From: Agelaius tricolor | Taxonomy: Eukaryota; Chordata; Aves; Passeriformes; Icteridae | Assembly: GCA_023055355.1 (NCBI GenBank) | Contig: JALJCS010000007.1 | Coordinates: 3,646,001-3,710,000 of the forward strand | DNA length: 64,000 nt | Direction: 5' to 3' | In this document: piece after piece, positions 52,093 to 62,225 of the stretch | How the letters are laid out: the number at the start of each line of letters is the position of its first letter | Numbering within the stretch: position 1 is the stretch's first letter | The notes under the pieces: model-generated | Seen by the model: only the letters and a program-made list of their open reading frames with translations | Told to the model about the DNA's origin: nothing | The model's database searches: none | Program-made: the position numbers and the translations under genes

Positions 52093-52358
52093 ACAAACCT
52101 GCAACAAAACAAAGAACAAAACAAAATCCCAAGAAAAAAAAAAAAACAAAGAAAAAACTCAAAAATACAAACCAAAAAACCCCCAAAAGCTAAAAACCAA
52201 ACAACCAAAACCAAAGCAACCAAACAAAACAAGACAATAACAAAAAAAAAAACCCACAACAACAACAACAACAAAAACCCAAAAAAACCCCAAACAAAAC
52301 ATAACAAAACAAAAAAAAAAAACCAAAGAAAAAGGAGAAAAAAAAAAGGAAAAAAAGG
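52093..52358. repeat. A-rich low complexity with C interruptions
   Basis: AACAAAACAAAG, CCCCAAAAG, ACAACAACAACA and long A runs. Open frames of 150-170 codons across it are artefacts. Confidence 0.9.
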
Positions 52359-53051
52359 AGAGGATTTGGCCATAAATAATGACCCCAGCAACTCAGTGTT
52401 GAAATGATAGAAACTGGTGTGTGTGGAGAAGAGGCTGGTGAGAGGTATCAAAGGGAAAAAGGTTCAGAAAATACAGCATAAAAAGTTTTTCCCTTTGTCC
52501 TGCACTTTTTTTTTTTTGGGTTTCCACCCTTTTTGCCTGCCAGTTTGGGTGAGCACACTGTTAATTCACAAAGCTGGTGAGCCAGGCACTGCTGAAGCCA
52601 TTGCATGAACAGAAATGTCATTTTGGAGAGCTCCAGACTGGCCCCTGCTCCTCTGACACTCTTGCATTTAGGAAAAAAAAAAACGTTTCCTGCTGTTCTT
52701 GACATTTTCTTATTATCTATGTGTGCTTAATCCTTCTCTGTGTCACGCTGAGCTTATGAAAAAAGCAATTTAGGGGCTTTATTCCAAGGAAAATTGGGAG
52801 TTAGCAGTCCTTATAGCAGGGCATATGTTCCACTCAGTGATCAGGAAAGGCAAAAGGGAATAGCCCTGCTGACTTTAACTGTGCAGGATCTGAGTTTGGA
52901 GCTCCTGGTCCCACTCTTGAGTGGTGCCTCTGATTTTGGGGCTGCAGCTGAGTCCTTTTACAAAGCAAGGACTTTAGCAGGTGGCCCAAAGCAGTTTTGC
53001 TGATTTGTGGTTTGGGTTTTTCCCTGGCTGATGTGTGTGACCTGGGTGCAG
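52359..53051. other. Non-coding, nothing recognised
   Basis: No mobile element could be named; it ends at the candidate small exon. Confidence 0.3.
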
Positions 53052-53094
53052 AACATCAGCAGCTGAGCCTGGCAGCAGCTCTGCCCCAGAAAAG
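53052..53094 (+). other. Candidate 43-nt non-coding exon
   Basis: An acceptor-like GGGTGCAG and a strong donor AAAAG/GTAAGA bracket 43 nt between the CpG island and B3GALT5. Its pyrimidine tract is modest and lies about 25 nt upstream. It could be a 5' UTR exon of B3GALT5 or chance. Confidence 0.25.
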
Positions 53095-53940
53095 GTAAGA
53101 AAAGTTCCTTTTTAAGATTGGTATTTCCAGGGGGACTCCAGACCTACTTCCCTGCCTCTGCCTCAGGCCAGGCTGATTTCCCTGAGCTCTCTGGCACACA
53201 GCCCTCATCTCCTGGAGCTCTTCAGATAATTACACTCATTAAAGGAGATGTCAGGTTAATTCTGATGCAGTAATTCGGTTTTGGCACAGGAGTAACCATG
53301 GCTTGATGTCTGGGAAACACAAAGGATTTCCACCAGGGTCAGAGGTGTGAACAGAGAGACCCCAAAACCAACCCATGGCAGGGTGGAGGAGGCATCAATC
53401 TGGTGGAAATAGGAACTTGCAAAATAGAGAGTGTTGCTGTTTGGGATTGGGATCCCAGACCTTGGGGCCACCTTCTTCATGGGATCCCAATGATAAATAA
53501 CACAGAGAACAAACATTTCCACCTCCCCTGCAGCTGCTGAAGAGAGCTTAAAGACTGACTGGCAAACAGAAAGCTAACTAAAATGATGTGTTTTCTGTAT
53601 AAAATAACGTGGAGGCGTGCCCAGAGGATGATAAACCTGTTTGGGATCACTGGAGGAACAGATAAAGAGGCCTCCAGTGGGTTTTTGGCAAATGATGCAA
53701 AAAGAAGCAACGGAAAGAAAGTTAGAAGAGTTTATTCCTGCCAATTTTGGTGCCATTTCTGGTGAACCCACACGGGACAACTGCCTGGTGTCCCCTGAGG
53801 CTCTGGGATTTTCCATGCTGGCACTTTCCTGGAGAAAATCCCAGATTCCCCCAGATTCCTTTGGGACACAGGTAGGATCCCACTGTGACATTGAGGCATT
53901 CTCTTGAGTTTGGGAATCCTGCCCACATAAGACACCTGAC

Positions 53941-54215
53941 AATAGGTATTTTGGAATTGGGTATTTTAGTATTTAATATCTTTACTATCTTGGGTTACTT
54001 TGATATTTTGAAGCTTGATTTTCTGGTGTTTTGAGGCAGAATTATTTTAGTATTTTGGAGCTTGGTATTTTAATATTTTGAAACTGGGTTGCTTTGGTAT
54101 TTTGGAAGTTAGTATTTGAATATTTTAAATATGTGTTACTTTGGTATTTTAAAACTTGGCATTCTGGTATTTTAAAACAGCGATTTTGAAACCTGGTTTT
54201 CTAATATTTTGGTGG
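53941..54215 (+). repeat. Degenerate minisatellite, 22-25 bp unit
   Basis: About 11 diverged copies of a TTACTTTGGTATTTT plus AAACTTGG-type unit in the presumed provirus leader/gag region. Confidence 0.8.
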
Positions 54216-54433
54216 AACAGCAACCAGCATTTAGATTGTAAATGAAAAATGAAAGTTTAACACTTAACTGTAAAATCCTGTGCATGGAGAACTGAAAAGG
54301 GCAGCTGCAGGCACGGATAAGAGAGAAATAAAGATAAGAAAACATTTGGGAGGAAGGTAGAAGTTGCCTGGCTCTTATTTTCATAGGACAATGCTCAGAT
54401 GATATTAGAATAAAACTACCAAAAATCCAAGAA

Positions 54434-54612
54434 ATGGATGGTTTTAATACAGGTAAACTACTTGATGTTGCATGGGCAGTGTCTCAAAATGTGCAAATCC
54501 AGGAAAGGAAATTTCAAGGAAAGGGAAAGGGAAGGAAAGGAAAGGAAAGGAAAGGAAAGGAAAGGAAAGGAAAGGAAAGGAAAGGAAAGGAAAGGAAAGG
54601 AAAGGAAAGGGG
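54434..54612 (+). pseudogene. gag relic interrupted by (GGAAA)n
   Basis: The frame contains GKLLDVAWAVSQN, resembling the end of a gammaretroviral capsid just before its charged Lys/Glu-rich stretch. It then enters the pentanucleotide repeat at 54516-54610. Short and broken, so the assignment rests on one motif and on its place before protease. Confidence 0.4.
54516..54610 (+). repeat. (GGAAA)n microsatellite
   Basis: About 15 clean AAAGG units preceded by irregular GGAAA/GGGAAA. Confidence 0.95.
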
Positions 54613-54825
54613 AAAAAAGTAAGCAGAAAATGAGAGCAATTATTAAGAAAACTGCAAAAATTCTTAACCCCAAGGAGGAGTCCTGTAACAAGGGAAGTGG
54701 TTCAGTTCCTCAATCTTCATTAGGAAGACTGGGAATTAATCAAGACACAAATTACAAAATAAATATAAATATTGGAAGTAGGAGTATGCTCAGGTAAAAC
54801 CCAGGACTCCTCCAAAGCCTCTCAT

Positions 54826-55235
54826 GGCAGCAGCAGAGCCTCTGGTAACAGCCACCCCAAGAAATGAAAACCTGGAATTTTTAGAAGGCACAGGAACCAA
54901 TTATTAAATATCAATTAGTATTAAATATCAATTAGTAAATATCAATTAATAAATATCAAGTATTAAATATCAATTAGTCAGTATTAAATGCAAGGGAAGT
55001 TTAGGGATGCCTCCATCACAAGTGTTGGTGCCACTGGACCTCGTGAACTCTGCCCCTTTTCCAAACCAGTGAAGTTCAAACTAGAAAAATTATAAATAAC
55101 CCATCAATTTTTGTATCTGCCTAAATCTCCAAAACTGTTATTAAGGAAAAACTTACTGAGAAAATTGAGTGCAAAAATCAAGTTTCAGGAAGGAGACATT
55201 CAAATCCCTGATTCTAAATACTTCAATTCAAGGTA
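54826..55235 (+). pseudogene. Retroviral protease relic
   Basis: EPLVTATPRNENLEFL leads to a damaged active-site region reading GTG where the family has DTG. An AT-rich repeat follows (54901-54990). Protease-end sequence then resumes (KFKLEK, THQFLYLPKSPK, LSAKIKF), with an in-frame stop between. Non-functional. Confidence 0.6.
54901..54990 (+). repeat. Tandem AT-rich repeat, 17-bp unit
   Basis: Four to five copies of TATTAAATATCAATTAG with variants, within the protease relic. Confidence 0.9.
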
Positions 55236-55254
55236 AACTTCAATTTTGATATTA

Positions 55255-55540
55255 TACTGACTTCCCCATCTGAACCTATCCCAAAGAGAATTAAGGATGC
55301 AATAATCCCCTTTGTGTGGGCCAGGGAGATTCCTGGAAAATCAAAGAGCAGAACCTGTGAGAACCAATGGCCTGGTAAGACAAAACCAATGCCCTTTAAA
55401 ATTAAAGCATTGAAAAGGCTCATTACTTAAGATTAAGAAAATTTTAAGGTACAGGTTGTTGGTGAACTCCAATTTTGCCAGACAAAAATAGGAATTGTGA
55501 AGATTTTCAGTTAGTACGAGACTCAAGAGCATTTTTGGGT
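55255..55540 (+). pseudogene. Reverse transcriptase N-terminal relic
   Basis: VWAREIPGKSKSR and KTKPMPFKIKALK in changing frames match the opening of gammaretroviral reverse transcriptase. The catalytic palm is absent, presumably deleted. Confidence 0.5.
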
Positions 55541-55624
55541 TAATAAAAATGGCTAACTATGGTTTAATAAAATGGCCAACAAACCCAAAAATTGCTAAAT
55601 TACCCAAGACAGTCATAATCACAC

Positions 55625-55677
55625 TTAAAAAAAAAAAAAAGGCAAATAAATAAATAAATAGATAAATAAATAAATAA
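55625..55677 (+). repeat. A run and (AAAT)n
   Basis: An A run followed by about eight AAAT/AGAT units, at the deletion point in pol. Confidence 0.9.
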
Positions 55678-55879
55678 TTTTGGAATGACTTACTGTAATA
55701 GATTTAAAGGAATTTTGGATTATTGGTCCACCCTTTGTCTGGACTTTTAAATATTTTATATGGTAATAGCCAAACAGAGTTTGTAGCCATGAATACTTTT
55801 AAATACAGAAATACTCTTAAATACAGAAATACTTTATTGTATGGCCTGCTGGTACTCAGGCTGCTTTCAAATGACTTAA

Positions 55880-55965
55880 AAAGCCCTGATGAGGTCTCCA
55901 GCTTTGGGCTTCCCAAATCCTGTGAAATCTTTTGATTTATTCCCTCATGCCAAGGCTGGCCCAGC
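55880..55965 (+). pseudogene. RT connection-region relic
   Basis: SSFGLPKSCEIFDLFPHAKAG resembles the GLP...FELFV segment shortly before RNase H in gammaretroviral pol. Flanking RNase H is not recognisable. Confidence 0.4.
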
Positions 55966-56129
55966 TGTTTGTGAGCAGTCACAGCCACAGAGCTGCAGAG
56001 ATGTTAAACCAGAATATAGCACAAAAATTCAGTTAATCAGAGTATTCTATTCTAAATTTCACCCTGATGTATGGGCAGTCACCCCTGCTGGACAAGGAAT
56101 AGTTTCTGAGGGGATAAAGTAGGGATAGA

Positions 56130-56460
56130 GGCCATAAAATGTAGAAACTCTCCTGGAGATTATTGGCAAATTGGCTTTACAGAACTTCCATGCAAAGAGA
56201 GCTGTAAATTTCTTTTAGTGGATCCCTGTTCTGGGTGGCCTGAAGCATTTCCCTGTTGCACCAGCATGGCAAAAGAAGTAGTGGGAATATTTCTAAATCA
56301 ATTATTTCCATGCTTTGGAGCTCCTCTAGGAATGCCATCTGACAGAGGGTCTTGTTTTATAGCAGGAATTGTGGGACAAATTAGCAAGGCCTTGGGAATC
56401 CAGTGGGATTTACACCCTCCATGCTGGCCACAAGAAAGGCAGAAAGAATGAATTACACTA
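56130..56460 (+). pseudogene. Retroviral integrase relic
   Basis: The best preserved provirus part. It shows SPGDYWQIGFTELP, LLVDPCSGWPEAFP (first catalytic Asp), FGAPLGMPSDRGSCF (second Asp) and GIQWDLHPPCWPQ. Stops interrupt before and after the middle part. The region of the third catalytic residue survives only after a frameshift near 56438. Clearly gammaretrovirus-like. Confidence 0.8.
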
Positions 56461-56639
56461 TTAAACTTAAATTATTATCCCAGCCAGAATGAGATTGAGG
56501 ACAAAGAATGAACAGCCTTGCAACTGGAGTATTACTCATATCTGTAAGATGTATCTCCATAGCTCACCAAAACCTTTGCTCGCCAAAAACACCTTTGGAG
56601 TTTCACTGAGGGATTTGGCATGAAAATTCCGATGAGAAT

Positions 56640-56730
56640 TTCAAGTAGCTAAAATATTAAATGTCACTAATTGCTGGATATGTTCTCAATGCATGTTGAG
56701 GCTCCACACAACCACATGGCCTTCTTTTTT
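56640..56730 (+). pseudogene. Envelope surface-unit relic
   Basis: NVTNCWICSQC at about 56660-56692 carries a CWIC (CXXC) like the surface subunit of gammaretroviral envelopes. The surrounding frame is broken, and no transmembrane subunit was recognised. Confidence 0.45.
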
Positions 56731-57160
56731 TTAAGGAAAAATTTGCTATTCTAGGACAAGAAGGTTGCCCTTACATCAGGGATGAGTTTGAAGCCCAGCA
56801 GATAAAAATGGGTTGAAAAAGCAAAACAAGAGTGGCAGAAAGAAGAAAACTCTTGGATGAGGTTGGCTTAACTCATGGCTACCAAGCTGGGAACTGCTAC
56901 CAAATGCATTTGTGGAGTCATCTGTAACTACTGCAGAGTGTTCACTTGTTTGTGTTGTTGTAACACTTGGTGCTGAAAAATGAAGTGTTGTGACTTGCCT
57001 AAAAGAGGCAGTCTCAAGAAAAAGGAAGGATTTGGTAAATAACAAAGAGAATAAAACATTTCAGCTCCCCTTAAGCTGCTGAGAGAGAGCAGAGTGGTTT
57101 TTTATGTGTTCATTTCAGGTGAGTGTGAGAAGAGGCTGCAGCTCCCACATGTTTGGTGCC

Positions 57161-57687
57161 AGGATTCCGTGCAAGCCACAGCTGCAGAGACCCATGAAGT
57201 GCCAGTCAGTCTAAGAAAAGTCTCTAGGATATGAAACAGGCAAATTTTTGGCAAATATTTTGCAGTTGGAACAACAAGAGATGGGAATAGCATTGAGATA
57301 ATTAAAACCCCTGATTTCTGACTGAGAGAGCGGATAAAAATCAAATATTTCGTCATGCAAAAGGACTTTATTTAAAACCAGAAATATTTGTTTTGATGCA
57401 AAATGGGGATGGGAGGGGGGCTCAGCATCTCAGGGGTAAGGAGACAGCACCAGGGTGATTTAATTCCCTGACAGAGAAACTTCAGTGCTCCAAGGAACTG
57501 TTAATGCCCTGACTGCATTAATATAAAATGGTTTTAGTGTTCAGGAACAATTTTAGAGTTCAGAAACGTCCCTGCTCATCTGAAAACAAGGATTGAATGG
57601 ATGGTTTTTGAAGAAAAATGGCCTTGGCTAGAGGAGGAAGCAGCTTGTGTGTGTGTGTCACCCCTTTCCCTTGGAGCTCTCCCAGCG
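57161..57687. other. Non-coding between provirus and CR1
   Basis: No recognised gene. A short GT run near 57644-57658. Confidence 0.35.
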
Positions 57688-57815
57688 AATGCCAGGTTGG
57701 ACACTGGGGCTGGAGCAGCCTGGCACAGTGGGAAGTGTCCCTGCTTTCCATGGCAGGGGTGGCACTGGGTGGGCTTTAAGGTCCTTTCCAACCCAAACCA
57801 TTCCATGGTTCTTCT
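57688..57815 (+). mobile_element. CR1 3' end fragment
   Basis: GCCAGGTTGGACACTGGGGC, GGCAGGGGTGGCACTGGGTG and TTTAAGGTCCTTTCCAACCC. Confidence 0.9.
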
Positions 57816-58039
57816 TATCAAGGCCACTGCCCACCCCTTGATCCCCACTCAGGGACCTGCTGGGAGAGGATCCATGGACACCTGTGCCACTTGCAAAGCT
57901 TCTAAAATAAAACAGTCAAAATTTTCATGCCTTTGGCAGCCTTTGCATTGCCCAGCTGTGTGTGTTTGTGTGGGTTTGTGTGTCTATAAGCTGTGCTCCT
58001 TCACACGTGGGCTGAGCTGGGCTCGGTCTCTTTCTCCGG

Positions 58040-58310
58040 GCAACAATGACAGAACAAGAGGACACAGTCTCAAGTTGCTCCAAGGGAGATACAGGCTGGA
58101 ATTAAGGAGGAAGTTTTTCACAGAAAGAGTGGTCAAATACTGGAATCAGCTACCCAGGGAGGTGGTGGAGTCACCATCCATCAATGTGTTTAAAAAAAGC
58201 CTGGATGTGGCACTGGGTGCCATGATCCAGCTGAGGTGTTAGAACATGGGTTGGACTCGATGATCTTGAAGGTCTCTTCCAACCTAGAAATTCTGTGATT
58301 CTGTGATTCT
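58040..58310 (+). mobile_element. CR1 3' fragment, another subfamily
   Basis: AGAACAAGAGGACACAGTCT, GGGAGGTGGTGGAGTCACCA, GGACTCGATGATCTTGAAGG, ending in ATTCTGTGATTCTGTGATTC tail units. Confidence 0.95.
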
Positions 58311-60015
58311 GGAGAGGGGAAGGCAATCTGGTTCTGGAAAGAAAAAATGGTAAAGGTGGGAGGCTGCTCATCCAGCTGTCCAAAACAAGGACATTTTACA
58401 AGTTTTTTTAGATCTGTTACCAGTGCTGGAAACAGAAGTAAGTAATGGTCATGTTACATCAGTCTGATTCTACTGAAATCTTGTAAAATGGTTGCTGTGT
58501 GTTATGGCACCTTGCACATTTGTGGAAAGGTTTTAATGGGTTTTAACGGAATGTTGCTCTCCATTGTTTCCTCATTTCAGTGTTTGGTTTGTACATGTTC
58601 TGGAATTTCTGTAACAGAGAAATATCAGACTTTTAAACAGTCTTCTGTGAGCTGGTGACTGGAAAAAACCTCTTTACATCTCCATTGTCAACCTCAAAAC
58701 ACCTTCCTGTCCTAAAAACACAATTCAGGTCATTCATGTGCTTCCTCCCAGGCCATTGAAAAATGTGAGAACAGATGCAGAGCAGATTTTTGTTTAATTT
58801 TTTGTATGTACATATAATATAACTGCATAGGTATAATCTCACACAATTTTACATATGTATTTAACTAAAGCAGTTGTAAAGTTAATTACAAAACTACTGT
58901 GAGCTATAAATACAAGGAAAAATCAGATCTGAGGAATACTCTATTTAGGGACAAAGTGAATTAAAATTTAAGTGCCAGAAGCAATGTGAACTTTTGAAAT
59001 ATTGTCAAAATTCATTAGTGAATCATTGCAAAAATGCACTTCACTGTGGGAGCAGTTCCAGTGAACCAAGACTCCAGTTCTCCTTGTTTCATGCTTTGAG
59101 AATCCCCACTGAAGTCAATGGGATTATTCTTGGGGGTAAAATGAGCAGGATTTGGTTCCAGGGACACCTGGCCGGACTTTCAAATGAGTTTAAATCCTGC
59201 AATGCAAAACCTTTTATTGCCTGGCAAGGGGAATTTGAGCAAAAGGAAGGCACTGGGGTGAGTTGGGGGAGTCTCCACAGAACATTCCTGGTCAGAAGGC
59301 AGAGATAATATTTCCATGAAATCTGCAGTTCTGGGCATGGTTAACTTGGTTTGCTGTGTTTTCAGGTGGGGAGCCAGATACAATTCCTTGTTGAGAAGGG
59401 GGAAGGTGGAAGGGCTGCCCTTGCCTTGGTGAAAACTGCCCCATCCTAGTGCTCTGGAACAGCAGTAGGAGAGCCTGGGGCTCACTGGAATGAGCAACTC
59501 AAGCCTTAAACTCCTCTCACCAGGTTAATTCATGGAGATGTGTCATATTTTCGGCACTGGAAGGATTTGGGGGTTGCTTTGATAGTTTTTCTCTCACTCA
59601 AAATTTCTATTAGATTTATAGCCAGATGTCCAGCTCATTAATCTCTTACAAGGTTAAAGGAGGAGTGAGCATTGTTGCTGTTTGGATCTTTCTCCCTTAA
59701 AAAAGGAAGGGGAATAGGAGAAGCCCCTCCTCACCTCAGCAGGCCCTGGTGAGTCACTCAAACTCTGCACAGGCTGAAACATCCAAACAATGACCCACTG
59801 CTGTTTTGGTTCTTTTCTCTTTTTTCAGAGCAGCTGACCCAACTGCAGGAATGTGACTCATGGCCCCTCCAGCAAAAGGATCAGGAGCAGTTTCTGGGTT
59901 GCTGCAAGAGCCCCACGGGAGGCAAAGGTGATGAAGATGAGAGGAACCTGGCTGGGTGTGACCCTGGGACAGCTGCTGGCTCTGGGACACAGGCACAAAT
60001 GGAAAAACATGGTAT
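58311..60015. other. Presumed B3GALT5 intron, nothing recognised
   Basis: No mobile element, RNA gene or exon could be named. Confidence 0.35.
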
Positions 60016-60203
60016 TTAAACAAAAAAACCCAAAAAACCCCAAAAAACCAAACCAAACCAAAAAACAAACCCAAACCAAAACAAATGAACAAACAAAAAA
60101 ACCCCAAAACCCCACAAAAAACAATAAAAAAACCCCCAAACCCCCACAAAAAACCAAAAAAAACCAAAACCCAACCCCCCCCAAAAAACCCAACAAACCA
60201 AAA
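60016..60203. repeat. A/C-rich low complexity
   Basis: CCAAAAAACC, CAAACCAAACC and AACCCCAAAAC units. Open frames across it are artefacts. Confidence 0.9.
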
Positions 60204-60592
60204 GACTGTCATTGTTTTTCTCTGCCCTCTGAAATGGATACATAAATCTGCTCCTTCTCTGGCCCTGCTGGGTCTAAACCTGGTTTGTAGGATGCTGAAA
60301 ATGGGGAGGGGGTTGGAAGGATCAGCCTGGGTAACCTGGTGTCTCAGGGGACATCCTTGTGTGGGTTTCTGAGGACACACTGGCCTGGAGGGCAGATTCA
60401 GGTTAGGCCCAAGTGTGAATCTGCCAGCAGAACATCTCCTGGGGGTGACAGGAGGAGAAATGCAGGTGGCTGAGTGCCCTCAAACAGCAGCTTCCCTTTA
60501 GAGCTGACCTGGCTTTAAACCCCCCCCCGTGCAGGGACTTGGCAGCAGAGCACTGAGAGGAACCAGAGATTATTTTTATGGATGTGCTGCTC
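60204..60592. other. Intron just before the B3GALT5 coding exon
   Basis: A C run at 60521-60529. No other feature. Confidence 0.4.
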
Positions 60593-60611
60593 CTTCTTGT
60601 TCCTTTTTCAG
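60593..60611 (+). promoter_or_regulatory. B3GALT5: Splice acceptor directly before the B3GALT5 start codon
   Basis: A CT-rich tract ending TTCCTTTTTCAG lies immediately before ATGG. It implies that the 5' UTR comes from one or more upstream non-coding exons, as known for mammalian B3GALT5. The purine at the position after the ATG fits a fair Kozak context, but the -3 base depends on the upstream exon. Confidence 0.7.
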
Positions 60612-61565
60612 ATGGATTCCAGAAAGTTCAGGCTGTTTGTCTGCCTGGTGGGGCTCAGCAGTGCCAGCCTCTGGCTTTTCCACACCTGGACCGACTTCTG
60701 CCTGTTCTGTGAGAGCAGCCAGGGTTTCCTGCTCCCCACGGAGACCTTCAGGAGGATGGAAGGGAACTTCTCCCAGCTCCCAGATGTGGACTGCCACAAG
60801 AACCCTCCCTTCCTTGTGCTGCTGGTGGCGTGCTCGTTCCAGCAGCTGGATGCCAGGATGGCCATCAGGCACAGCTGGGGCAGGGAGAGGACGGTGGCGG
60901 GGAAGCGCCTGGTGACCTTGTTCCTGCTGGGGAGCCCTGGGGACCCAACCCAGCAGGCTGGCCTGGCTGCTGAGAGCCAGAGCTACAGAGACATCATCCA
61001 GAAGAACTTCACCGACACCTACTACAACCTGACCCTGAAGACCATGATGGGGATGGAGTGGATCCACAGGTTTTGTTCCCAGGCCAGCTTCGCCATGAAA
61101 ACCGACACGGACGTGTTTGTCAACGTGTTTTACCTCACTGAGCTGCTCCTGAGGAAAAAGAAGAGCACTGGGTTCTTCACAGGCTTTTTAAAACTGCACG
61201 AGTACCCCATCAGGACAAGAAGGAGTAAATGGTATGTGAGTAGGGAAGAGTATCCCGGAGCAACCTACCCACCCTTTTGTTCAGGGACTGGATATGTTTT
61301 ATCCAGCGACGTTGCCAGCCAGATCTACAACATTTCTGAGAGTGTTCCCTTCATTAAACTGGAGGATGTGTTCATAGGGCTGTGCCTGGACAAATTAAAA
61401 ATTCAGCTGCAGGAGCTTCACTCGGAGCAGACGTTTTTCCCAGAAAGGATCAGGTTCTCTGTTCCTCGCTTCAGGAAAATCGTGACGTGCCATGGAATCA
61501 AGCCAGCCGAGCAGCTGAGCTACTGGAACCACTTGGTGGCAGCCACTCAAGGAGGAGTGCTCTAG
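60612..61565 (+). CDS. B3GALT5: Beta-1,3-galactosyltransferase 5
   Basis: An intact 317-residue frame in one exon, as usual for this family (human about 310). Known family role: transfers galactose from UDP-Gal in beta-1,3 linkage to GlcNAc-ended glycans (type 1 chains) and to the globoside precursor in the Golgi. Seen: a short cytoplasmic tail and a single signal-anchor at about residues 6-23 (type II membrane protein); RMAIRHSWG at 82-90; the GT31 metal-binding DTD at 165-167 in KTDTDVFVN; YPPFCSGTGYV at 219-229; the EDVFIG motif at 251-256; possible N-glycosylation at N52, N132, N139 and N240. The start is chosen because the acceptor TTTTTCAG abuts this ATG; an in-frame ATG at 60582 would be intronic. 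All key residues are present. Close paralogues (B3GALT1/2) are less likely given the overall match and the SH3BGR synteny. Confidence 0.96.
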   Translation: MDSRKFRLFVCLVGLSSASLWLFHTWTDFCLFCESSQGFLLPTETFRRMEGNFSQLPDVDCHKNPPFLVLLVACSFQQLDARMAIRHSWGRERTVAGKRLVTLFLLGSPGDPTQQAGLAAESQSYRDIIQKNFTDTYYNLTLKTMMGMEWIHRFCSQASFAMKTDTDVFVNVFYLTELLLRKKKSTGFFTGFLKLHEYPIRTRRSKWYVSREEYPGATYPPFCSGTGYVLSSDVASQIYNISESVPFIKLEDVFIGLCLDKLKIQLQELHSEQTFFPERIRFSVPRFRKIVTCHGIKPAEQLSYWNHLVAATQGGVL

Positions 61566-61689
61566 CACCTACCTTGCCCCCCTGAACAGACTGAAATTCT
61601 CTGCTTTTCCAGGGCTGCTCCCCACTCCAGCAAAATCCCAATTAACTCCAGCTCCGTCACGTTAAAGGCTTTAGAAATGGTTGTTTTAA

Positions 61690-62040
61690 TCACAGGATCA
61701 GAGAATTGTTAAGGTGGGAAAAGATCTCCAAGATCATTGAGTCAAACCTTTGACTAAACACCACCTGGTCAGCTAAACCAGAGCACGGGGTGCCACATCC
61801 AATCATTCCTTGAATACCTCCCTGGGCAGCCCCTTCCAGTGCCCAGTGATTTCCCAATCCAGTCATTCCTTTCCTTCCTTTCCTTCCTTTTCTTTTCTTT
61901 TCAAATCTTAGCAATGATTTCCCACATCCAGTCATTCCTTGAATACCTCCCTGGGCAGCCCCTCTCAGTGCTCAACCACCCTTTCTGTGAAAAAATTCCC
62001 TATTTCTGCCCAAGAACCTGCAAACCTCCTTCTCTCCATT
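61690..62040 (-). mobile_element. CR1 fragment in B3GALT5 3' UTR, internally duplicated
   Basis: A reverse CR1 (TAAGGTGGGAAAAGATCTCC, AGATCATTGAGTCAAACC), in which TCATTCCTTGAATACCTCCC with the following GGGCAGCCCC occurs twice (about 61803 and 61933). A CCTTT patch separates the copies. Confidence 0.85.
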
Positions 62041-62203
62041 CACTCCCACCTCTGTGCATCCCTTCTCTACACAAGTTACAATTTTTTTTTTCCTGAAACA
62101 TCCAGGCCTGCTAACCCACTCCAAATCTTGCTGCCAGAGGCCTGGGAACATTTCTGCTGTGCCAAACAAAAAGAGAAAAAAGTCAAAGCACTTTTGTTCA
62201 GGG

Positions 62204-62209
62204 AATAAA
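62204..62209 (+). terminator. B3GALT5: Candidate poly(A) signal AATAAA for B3GALT5
   Basis: The first canonical hexamer after the B3GALT5 stop, about 640 bp downstream. The downstream T/GT-rich element is weak. Confidence 0.4.
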
Positions 62210-62225
62210 ATCTGCAGCATCTTCT

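Larger units (their letters stand above)
53492..57160 (+). mobile_element. Decayed gammaretrovirus-like endogenous provirus
   Basis: Fragments of gag, protease, reverse transcriptase, integrase and envelope appear in the normal retroviral order on the plus strand, all broken by stops, frameshifts, deletions or inserted repeats. Similar 56-bp blocks at 53492-53547 and 57034-57090 (AAATAACA.AGAGAA then GCTGCTGA.AGAGAGC) may be remnants of the two LTRs. Both are followed some distance on by a TTGGTGCC like a tRNA primer-binding site (53747, 57152), which is odd for a 3' LTR. Boundaries are therefore tentative. The element cannot encode functional protein. Confidence 0.65.
61566..62225 (+). other. 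B3GALT5: B3GALT5 3' UTR, CR1-containing
   Basis: From the TAG to an AATAAA at 62204-62209. More than half of the stretch is a minus-strand CR1 relic (61690-62040). No earlier canonical hexamer was seen. The true mRNA end is not proven. Confidence 0.45.

Noticed and set aside
57152..57160. TTTGGTGCC as a primer-binding site of a second provirus
   Set aside because: No gag or pol follows, and the tRNA match beyond the first bases is not clear. Kept only as a remark on the provirus borders.
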